5,674 bases of DNA from JAGNHS01 sp964609695 (GTDB lineage: Bacteria > Bdellovibrionota > UBA2428): NCBI GenBank assembly GCA_964609695.1, contig CAZSSP010000074.1:1-5674 (forward strand), read 5' to 3'. A model generated the notes under the pieces. That model was not told the origin of the DNA, did not search any database, and saw only the letters and a program-made list of their open reading frames with translations. This document shows, in pieces, positions 1 to 5,674 of the stretch (within the stretch, counting starts at the first letter, position 1; every line of letters begins with the position of its first letter). Position numbers and translations under genes: made by a program.

Positions 1-306
1 CTTTTTGAAAAAGAAAAAAGCCCTCAAACAGTAGTGAGCTTCCTTCATAACGACATAAAAAATCCCGCACTAAGAATGATTAACGAGAAATTTTTAAAAT
101 CGGGAGATGAATTTAGCCTCCATTTTATTGATACCTTTAGAAAGCTTCAATACTACTGCCCGAAATTTTCCACACAATATACTGCAATAAGTTTAAAAAT
201 AAATGCCACTCACCAAGGATCCATAAAGAGAGATTCACTTTACCCGCACTGTTTAAAATTTTACTTAGAACTAACTAAAGACAAGGAAAATGCATGCAAA
301 ATTTAA
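1..306 (+). CDS. 3' end of an unrecognised gene (5'-truncated by window edge)
   Basis: The frame is open from the first base of the window to a TAA at 304-306, giving about 101 visible codons, so this is most likely the C-terminal part of a longer protein. A GTG at 34-36 could be read as a start, but it has no Shine-Dalgarno-like sequence before it and the frame stays open upstream, so I treat the gene as truncated. The visible part is rich in Lys, Phe, Tyr and Leu and has three Cys. It shows no membrane segment and no motif I recognise. Its last 13 nt overlap the start of the next gene on the same strand, which points to one transcript and possible translational coupling. No function can be assigned. 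Confidence 0.6.
   Translation, partial: LFEKEKSPQTVVSFLHNDIKNPALRMINEKFLKSGDEFSLHFIDTFRKLQYYCPKFSTQYTAISLKINATHQGSIKRDSLYPHCLKFYLELTKDKENACKI
283..287 (+). promoter_or_regulatory. Ribosome binding site of the secreted unknown protein
   Basis: AAGGA lies 6 nt before the ATG at 294, inside the last codons of the upstream gene. It supports 294 as the start over the out-of-frame ATG at 290, whose frame reaches a stop within eight codons. Confidence 0.55.
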
Positions 307-1016
307 AATTTAAATGCATGATTCTTTGTGGATTTGTTTTGAGTGTTTCCTATGCTTTCTCTGAATCTACACACACATGGAAATTTTGGAGAAATTGGAA
401 AAATGCTTCGACTGAAAAATCTAACGATGTACAAAGTCGCGATAGCACTAAGACGGAATTATCATTCGACGAAATGGCCTGTCGCCCCAACGTCTTACAA
501 GCTCTAAGTCGATCCTACATTGCCAGTCTTTTTTACCTTCAAGAAAACGGTGAGTACCCTGATAAGAAATTTTCCTACTCCAGCGGCAATGACTTATACT
601 ATCTTGAAATCAATGCGAGAACCAAGGGGCGCTACCTTTCGAAAAAATTAAATCCTTATTTTGTCGACGTTGAAAATGACCATAGCGAAAACTTTAAAAT
701 CGATATCAACAGTGTTCCTCATCAAGTATTTATAAGATTTTATGACCCAGACAGAAAAACTTTTAGTCCCTACTATGTCTATTCATTTGAAGGTGGAGAA
801 ATTAAAAGTATTAATGTTGGAAGAATTGATAAAGCACTTAATTCAAAAAATCCCAGAAATCACAAATCCATTGATTTAAATTGCCCTGAAAATCAAAAAA
901 CTGAGGCCCTAAGAGATTTTGATAGTTATTATTACAGATCGCTCCCCTCTGGGAGCTCAAAAAGTGAAGCTCAAAAGCGTTTTCAAGGTCTAAAACGTGA
1001 AGTTTATGGCGAATAA
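294..1016 (+). CDS. Secreted protein of unknown function (240 aa)
   Basis: I do not recognise this protein. The start at 294 has an AAGGA at a good distance. The N-terminus has a signal-peptide pattern: a basic n-region (Lys5, Lys7), a hydrophobic stretch at about 8-20, and a likely signal peptidase I cut after AFS (residue 23). The Cys residues at 8 and 12 do not sit in a proper lipobox, so a lipoprotein is unlikely. The mature part starts with a Trp-rich segment (Trp29, Trp32, Trp35), then a polar Ser/Asn/Asp linker to about residue 58. A Tyr/Phe-rich region follows at 75-165. The only mature Cys residues are Cys63 and Cys197, which could form one disulfide in the periplasm. The C-terminus (206-240) is charged. 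The start overlaps the preceding gene by 13 nt, so the two probably share a transcript. Export is inferred from the signal; the role is unknown. Confidence 0.75.
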   Translation: MQNLKFKCMILCGFVLSVSYAFSESTHTWKFWRNWKNASTEKSNDVQSRDSTKTELSFDEMACRPNVLQALSRSYIASLFYLQENGEYPDKKFSYSSGNDLYYLEINARTKGRYLSKKLNPYFVDVENDHSENFKIDINSVPHQVFIRFYDPDRKTFSPYYVYSFEGGEIKSINVGRIDKALNSKNPRNHKSIDLNCPENQKTEALRDFDSYYYRSLPSGSSKSEAQKRFQGLKREVYGE

Positions 1017-1095
1017 ATAGTCATAAAAAAGGGTTCTTGAACCTAAAACTTTTATTCGACAATTTAGGGACCTTGATGCACACTGGGCGCCAGAA

Positions 1096-1101
1096 AAGAG
1101 G
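1096..1101 (+). promoter_or_regulatory. Ribosome binding site of slyD
   Basis: AAGAGG ends 5 nt before the ATG at 1107. This favours that start over the in-frame Met codons at residues 6 and 10. The N-terminus then aligns with the known SlyD start. Confidence 0.55.
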
Positions 1102-1106
1102 CCCAT

Positions 1107-1589
1107 ATGATTGCAAAAGGAATGGTCGTTTCCATGACCTACACACTCACAAACGCCGAAGGTGAAGAGCTCGACAAAGCTGGAGCTCACGAACCCTTTG
1201 CTTATTTACACGGATCAGGAAATATTATTCCTGGGCTAGAAGAAGCTCTAGAGGGATTGACTAAGGGTGACGCCAAAACTGTTACCGTTGAACCTAAAAA
1301 TGCCTACGGCGAAGTGAACCCTGCACTTCGGTTAAAAGTGCCTCGCACTCAATTTCCTAAAGATGAAGTTTTAGCCCCCGGCATGCGTTTTCACTCTGAA
1401 ATGCCTGATGGTCAAATTATGGCTTTTACAATTCTTCAAACAGATGCAGACAATGTATTGGTTGACGGGAACCACCCACTAGCCGGACAAACTCTAACTT
1501 TTGATGTTGCTATTGTAGACGTTCGAAATGCAACGATGGAAGAAATGGCGCATGGACATGTTCACGGTCCCGGCGGCCACCACCATTAA
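1107..1589 (+). CDS. slyD: SlyD-type FKBP peptidyl-prolyl cis-trans isomerase
   Basis: This is a cytoplasmic prolyl isomerase and chaperone of the SlyD branch of FKBPs. It lacks a signal peptide. The FKBP fold is split around an insert-in-flap chaperone domain. The first FKBP part (about 1-69) contains YLHGSGNIIPGLEEALEG at 33-50 and AYGE at 66-69. The flap insert spans about 70-126. The second FKBP part starts at VDGNHPLAGQ (119-128) and runs to about 145. The C-terminus, AHGHVHGPGGHHH, matches the beginning of the metal-binding tail of E. coli SlyD. It stops after six His and has no Cys, so the protein is 160 aa against 196 in E. coli. In other bacteria SlyD helps folding and delivers nickel to hydrogenase maturation. 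With this short tail, weaker Ni/Zn binding is likely (inference). Transcription probably ends at the hairpin just downstream, shared with convergent hmgA. Confidence 0.93.
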   Translation: MIAKGMVVSMTYTLTNAEGEELDKAGAHEPFAYLHGSGNIIPGLEEALEGLTKGDAKTVTVEPKNAYGEVNPALRLKVPRTQFPKDEVLAPGMRFHSEMPDGQIMAFTILQTDADNVLVDGNHPLAGQTLTFDVAIVDVRNATMEEMAHGHVHGPGGHHH

Positions 1590-1599
1590 ACGAAGCGTT

Positions 1600-1632
1600 A
1601 AATAGTCGGCGTTTTGAACGCGCCGACTATTT
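1600..1632. terminator. Bidirectional hairpin terminator between slyD and hmgA
   Basis: Perfect 12-bp inverted repeat: AAATAGTCGGCG at 1600-1611 and CGCCGACTATTT at 1621-1632, with a 9-nt loop. The stem has a GC-rich centre and A/T-rich ends, so it presents a short T-run (ATTT) on both strands. It sits 11 nt after the slyD stop. Its right arm contains the hmgA stop codon (TAG, 1629-1627 on -). The T-tract is short, so termination efficiency is uncertain, but placement between convergent genes fits a shared intrinsic terminator. Confidence 0.75.
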
Positions 1633-2907
1633 GAAATTTATAGGAAGATCCTGCCAGCATTCAGTATAATTCTTCTGCCGAGCAGGGCCATTCAATCCCC
1701 AATTTGTAACCCTAAACGGCAATCTTGTTTCAAACATAAAAGCTAAAGTGTTTTCATACTTAACGGGCTTCAAATCAGCATAAGAAGCTTTTATGAATGT
1801 GTCGGCATCGGGACCGTGTCCACTCATGCAATTGTGAAGACTGACTCCACCCGGAAGAAACCCCTCTTCTTTTGCATCGTACACGCCTTCGATTAAACCC
1901 ATAAGTTCATTCATGACGTTGCGATGAAACCAAGGTGGACGGAAAGTGTTTTCAGCCACCATCCAGCGAGGTGGGAAAATTGCAAAATCAATATTACCTG
2001 TACCTACTTTTTCCGAAGGTGAAGTTAATACTGTAAAAATTGAAGGATCGGGATGGTCAAAACTAACAGTGTTAATGGTATTAAAATTTGAAAGATTATA
2101 TTTATAGGGACAATAATTTCCATGCCATGCCACAACATCAAAAGGTGAGTGATTGATTTGCGTCTGCCATAGCTGCCCTTGATATTTTGCAATACCAAAA
2201 GTTTTAGCTTTAGTGTTTTCATAGGCCGCAACAGGCGCCTGAAAATCGCGAGGATTGGCCAAACCGTTGGCTCCAATAGGACCGAGGTCGGGAAGTATAA
2301 ATGGATTCCCAAAATTCTCACAAAGATATCCACGAGCAAATTTTTCGTTTAAATCTACAGCAAAACGAATGCCCTTAGGAATGACTGCAATTTCTTTTGG
2401 AGCCAATTCTAAATGACCCATTTCAGTGCGAATTAAAAGATTGCCTTCTTGAGGGACAATCATCATCTCCGCATCGGCATTATAGAAAAAACAATTTTCC
2501 ATAGACTTCGAAGCCGCGTAAAGATGTACAGCACAGCCTTTGAATTCATTTGGACCACCCGAACCTGCAAGAGTGTGAAGACCTTCAATAAAATTTCTGG
2601 ATTTTCCAGAATCTTTAGTTAGAGGATCCCAGCGCATTTGAGTCGGGGGGGCCGCACAAGTTGAAAAATCTCCAACAAAACTTGGATGCTTATAGAGCTT
2701 ATCAAAATCACCATGAAGCACAGAGGGACGAATTCGATAAACCCAAGTGCGAAGATTTTCTTTACGAGGAGCTGTAAAAGCCGCTCCACTGATTTGTTCA
2801 GCAAAAAGTCCTCGAGCTACTTTTTGAGGTGAATTTCGGCCAATAGGTAAAATGTTTTTATCGGCTTCACTGACGAAATGATTCCCAAACCCTAGTTGAT
2901 ATTTCAT
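1627..2907 (-). CDS. hmgA: Homogentisate 1,2-dioxygenase
   Basis: This Fe(II) enzyme opens the ring of homogentisate to maleylacetoacetate, the central step of tyrosine/phenylalanine degradation, in the cytoplasm. Family landmarks are clear: LGFGNHFVSEA at the N-terminus, NSPQKVARGLFAEQISG, VVAWHGNYCPYKYNL, FPPRWMVAENTFRPPWFHRN and HGPDADTFIKAS. Counting from the ATG at 2907 (426 aa), the iron ligands of the human enzyme (His335, Glu341, His371) correspond to His328, Glu334 and His364. The second-shell His292 corresponds to His285 in FDHPDPSIF, so the active site looks intact. Length is close to other bacterial members (about 430 aa). The start is uncertain. The frame extends upstream to an ATG at 2937 and a TTG at 2943, and none has a good ribosome binding site. 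I chose 2907 because homologues begin only a few residues before the GFGN motif. It lies close behind proS on the same strand and is probably co-transcribed with it. No other tyrosine-degradation gene is visible here. Confidence 0.96.
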   Translation of the reverse strand: MKYQLGFGNHFVSEADKNILPIGRNSPQKVARGLFAEQISGAAFTAPRKENLRTWVYRIRPSVLHGDFDKLYKHPSFVGDFSTCAAPPTQMRWDPLTKDSGKSRNFIEGLHTLAGSGGPNEFKGCAVHLYAASKSMENCFFYNADAEMMIVPQEGNLLIRTEMGHLELAPKEIAVIPKGIRFAVDLNEKFARGYLCENFGNPFILPDLGPIGANGLANPRDFQAPVAAYENTKAKTFGIAKYQGQLWQTQINHSPFDVVAWHGNYCPYKYNLSNFNTINTVSFDHPDPSIFTVLTSPSEKVGTGNIDFAIFPPRWMVAENTFRPPWFHRNVMNELMGLIEGVYDAKEEGFLPGGVSLHNCMSGHGPDADTFIKASYADLKPVKYENTLAFMFETRLPFRVTNWGLNGPARQKNYTECWQDLPINFK

Positions 2908-2951
2908 AGGCAAAGAATAGATGCTCTTTGCCCACATCTTCAAGAAAGAGC

Positions 2952-4484
<1,533 letters not shown>

Positions 4485-4508
4485 GCGGTGAAATTACCCG
4501 CACTTGTG

Positions 4509-4605
4509 AAAGGCGTCTAGCGACTTCTACGCTTCGACCCCCACCTTTTCACACTCATTATGTGAAAAGGTGGGGGTCGAAGCGTAGAAGTCGCTAGACG
4601 CCTTT
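4509..4605. repeat. Perfect 45-bp inverted repeat (palindromic element) upstream of proS
   Basis: Left arm 4509-4553 and right arm 4561-4605 are exact reverse complements over 45 bp, separated by the 7-nt spacer CTCATTA. The left arm begins AAAGGCGTCTAGCGACTTCT and ends CCTTTTCACA; the right arm begins TGTGAAAAGG. As RNA, a G-U and an A-U pair could extend the base a little further. It fills most of the 147-nt gap between the GH114 gene and proS, both on the - strand. It is far longer than an intrinsic terminator stem and has no T-run after it in the direction of proS (TTTCACAAG). I see no obvious target-site duplication around it. Options are a MITE/REP-like palindromic element, a leader hairpin, or a fold-back artefact. 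Confidence 0.95.
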
Positions 4606-4634
4606 TATCAGAAGTCGCTAGACGCCTTTTATCA
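4587..4634. repeat. 24-bp tandem direct repeat, two copies
   Basis: Two identical 24-nt units lie back to back at 4587-4610 and 4611-4634, each starting GAAGTCGCTAGACGCC and ending TTTTATCA. The period-24 tract runs from 4586 to 4635. Most of the first copy (to 4605) is the outer part of the right palindrome arm. The second copy lies outside the palindrome and includes the stop codon of the GH114 gene (4634-4632 on -). The core GAAGTCGCTAGACGCCTTT therefore occurs three times: twice direct, once inverted at the left arm. Confidence 0.95.
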
Positions 4635-5387
4635 GGGGCAGCTTTTGTGCTTACCGTCGAGGGAATAGCTACCGTAGATCAACGACATTTTAGCTTTTTT
4701 GGCTTTTGAACATTCAGACGAACTGTATTTTGTGTATTCAATTCTAAATACAGCTTTGTTCTTATCTATAAAAGGTTTAAAGCTACCGCATTCTTTATAA
4801 GCAGCACATTCTTCCACCACGGCCCAACTTAAAAAAGACGATACGCTTGAAGCAATTTCAGAACCATTTTTCATCCCCAAAGAAAGCCCATATTTTTGAG
4901 CTTCTGTATTGAGTTTTTTTAAATAACTAATAATATCGCTCTGCTTTAAGGGAAAGCCTGTTTGTCCATAATAACCATCTACGTTATCTGCATCCACACC
5001 ATTACATCCCTTCGTAGAAGCTAATTTAATACGCTCATTCATAACCGAAATAACTCCAGCATTTCGAACATCCAACCATCGCTCCCCATCCCAACCCTCT
5101 AACTTTTTACCCAAAGCTTCAGTTGGAATTTTCTTATAATCACTTCTCCAATCTTCACCGCTACCAGCACTAAAATAACAAACCACTTTATTGCCGCTAT
5201 TTTGTAAGTTTTTTATTGTGGAAGTAGAGGTATCAAAAAGATCTAAAAAGTATACTGATGCCTCAGAATGCTTTACAACTTTACCTTGTAATTGATAGCT
5301 GAATTTAGTTAAGGGCTGAGGATTCAAAACAGCAGCCGCTTCAAACGATATTAAAAGAAGTGATAGTAATTGTAGTTTCCATTTCAT
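4632..5387 (-). CDS. Secreted GH114-type endo-alpha-1,4-polygalactosaminidase
   Basis: A 251-aa exported glycosidase of the GH114 (TIM-barrel) family, whose characterised members cut alpha-1,4-linked galactosamine polymers. The signal peptide is clear: MKWK, a hydrophobic run at 5-15, and probable cleavage after EAAA (residue 19). Family signatures in order: VVCYFSAGSGEDWRSDY at 68-84, GWDGERWLDVR at 98-108, GCNGVDADNVDGY at 127-139, GLSLGMKNG at 167-175, and WAVVEECAAYKEC at 188-200. The Asp cluster (Asp132, Asp134, Asp137) and the Glu pair (192-193) match where the family places its catalytic Asp and Glu. Six Cys in the mature part (70, 128, 194, 200, 226, 250) suggest disulfides. The start has a strong ribosome binding site (AGGGGG). 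The stop is TGA directly followed by an in-frame TAA, within a 24-bp tandem repeat. Length fits a single-domain enzyme. A role against biofilm or cell-surface polysaccharide is inference. Confidence 0.88.
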   Translation of the reverse strand: MKWKLQLLSLLLISFEAAAVLNPQPLTKFSYQLQGKVVKHSEASVYFLDLFDTSTSTIKNLQNSGNKVVCYFSAGSGEDWRSDYKKIPTEALGKKLEGWDGERWLDVRNAGVISVMNERIKLASTKGCNGVDADNVDGYYGQTGFPLKQSDIISYLKKLNTEAQKYGLSLGMKNGSEIASSVSSFLSWAVVEECAAYKECGSFKPFIDKNKAVFRIEYTKYSSSECSKAKKAKMSLIYGSYSLDGKHKSCP

Positions 5388-5579
5388 GGAATTTCCCCCT
5401 AGAAATTTTTGAAACTACATCCAGTAAAAACAGGTTGCGCTGAGATCTGAATTTCGTCAAATAAAAACTCACTTCATAGGGAAATTCACTAAAACTTAAT
5501 ATAGATTTTACTCAAAAAGCATCCAATTATGACCTGAACTTTTCTTGATTGAGCTTTAGAAAAAAGTGAAAATAAAAAG
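5388..5579. other. Non-coding gap between GH114 gene and possible divergent gene
   Basis: AT-rich stretch that should carry the GH114 promoter, and the promoter of the + strand gene if that is real. On the - strand a TTGACG at 5460-5455 resembles a -35 box, but no convincing -10 box follows at 16-18 nt. The heptamer GAATTTC occurs at 5389-5395 and 5449-5455 and inverted at 5481-5487, which may be chance in AT-rich DNA. Nothing else stands out. Confidence 0.4.
5395..5400 (-). promoter_or_regulatory. Strong ribosome binding site of the GH114 gene
   Basis: On the - strand AGGGGG ends 7 nt before the ATG at 5387. This fixes the start ahead of the signal peptide and is the best Shine-Dalgarno match in the window. 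Confidence 0.7.
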
Positions 5580-5674
5580 ATGAAAGTCTTAGCGCTATTT
5601 ATTTTCTATCATTCTCTGAATGTGGACAAAGCCTTGAGACTTCCTCAAGAGCCCAAGAAGAGCACCTGGCGTAT
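5580..5674 (+). CDS. Possible start of a divergent gene (3'-truncated by window edge)
   Basis: An ATG at 5580 opens a frame that stays open to the window end (31 codons). The peptide begins MKVLALFIFYHSLNVDKA, a short basic start plus hydrophobic run that could be a signal peptide. The ribosome binding site is poor (A-rich, AAAAAG). A second + frame is also open here but has no start codon, so the coding assignment is tentative. No function can be given. Confidence 0.35.
   Translation, partial: MKVLALFIFYHSLNVDKALRLPQEPKKSTWR

Noticed and set aside
941..956. GCTCCC/GGGAGC hairpin with a 4-nt loop
   Set aside because: Lies inside the coding region for LPSGSS, has no T-run after it, and is explained by codons.
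1031..1044. Small inverted repeat (GGTTC/GAACC) between the secreted protein and slyD, next to A/T runs
   Set aside because: Only a 4-5 bp stem with a tiny loop. The good T-run is on the - strand, where no gene ends. Too weak to call a terminator.
990..1190. - strand open frame across the slyD start
   Set aside because: Overlaps the clear slyD start and the end of the upstream gene; no ribosome binding site and no family-like features.
4557..4562. CATAAT on the - strand in the palindrome loop as a proS -10 box
   Set aside because: Five of six bases match, but no -35 hexamer is present at 16-18 nt; not enough to call a promoter.
4509..4634. CRISPR array or toxin-antitoxin/retron-like element
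   Set aside because: Two adjacent 24-bp units without spacers are not a CRISPR array, and no reverse transcriptase, Cas or toxin gene is present in the window.
5389..5487. GAATTTC heptamer in two direct copies and one inverted copy as an operator
   Set aside because: AT-rich heptamer with irregular spacing (60 and 32 nt); chance is a sufficient explanation.

Overview
The window looks like chromosomal DNA from an AT-leaning Gram-negative bacterium. Two genes encode clear signal peptides. A eukaryal/archaeal-like (type 3) prolyl-tRNA synthetase sits beside homogentisate dioxygenase, a SlyD-type FKBP and a secreted GH114 glycosidase. This mix would fit the Bdellovibrio group or a related 'deltaproteobacterial' lineage. 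That placement is inference from gene flavour and base composition by eye, not from a database search.

Layout, left to right. Positions 1-306 hold the 3' end of an unrecognised + strand gene. Its stop overlaps by 13 nt the start of a second + strand gene (294-1016), which encodes a secreted protein of unknown function; the two look like an operon. Next on + is a compact slyD-like peptidyl-prolyl isomerase (1107-1589). It converges on hmgA (homogentisate 1,2-dioxygenase, - strand), and the two share a 12-bp-stem hairpin terminator at 1600-1632 that contains the hmgA stop codon. proS (2952-4484, -) lies directly upstream of hmgA with almost no gap, so the pair is probably co-transcribed. Upstream of proS on the same strand is a secreted GH114-type polygalactosaminidase (4632-5387). 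A short non-coding stretch then leads to what may be the start of a divergent + strand gene running off the window edge.

The most unusual feature is the 147-nt gap between the GH114 gene and proS. Nearly all of it is a perfect 45-bp inverted repeat (arms 4509-4553 and 4561-4605) with a 7-nt spacer. The outer end of the right arm is followed by a 24-bp tandem duplication (4587-4610 and 4611-4634), and the second copy carries the GH114 stop codon. This leaves only 24 nt between the hairpin base and the proS start codon, no good Shine-Dalgarno sequence, and little room for a conventional proS promoter. The structure could be a small palindromic mobile or REP/MITE-like element, a leader regulatory hairpin, or a fold-back sequencing or assembly artefact. 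The sequence alone does not decide between these.

Functionally the window is otherwise a mix of housekeeping genes (proS, slyD), tyrosine/phenylalanine catabolism (hmgA) and secreted proteins (GH114, unknown). I see no defence system, integrase, tRNA, rRNA or CRISPR array.
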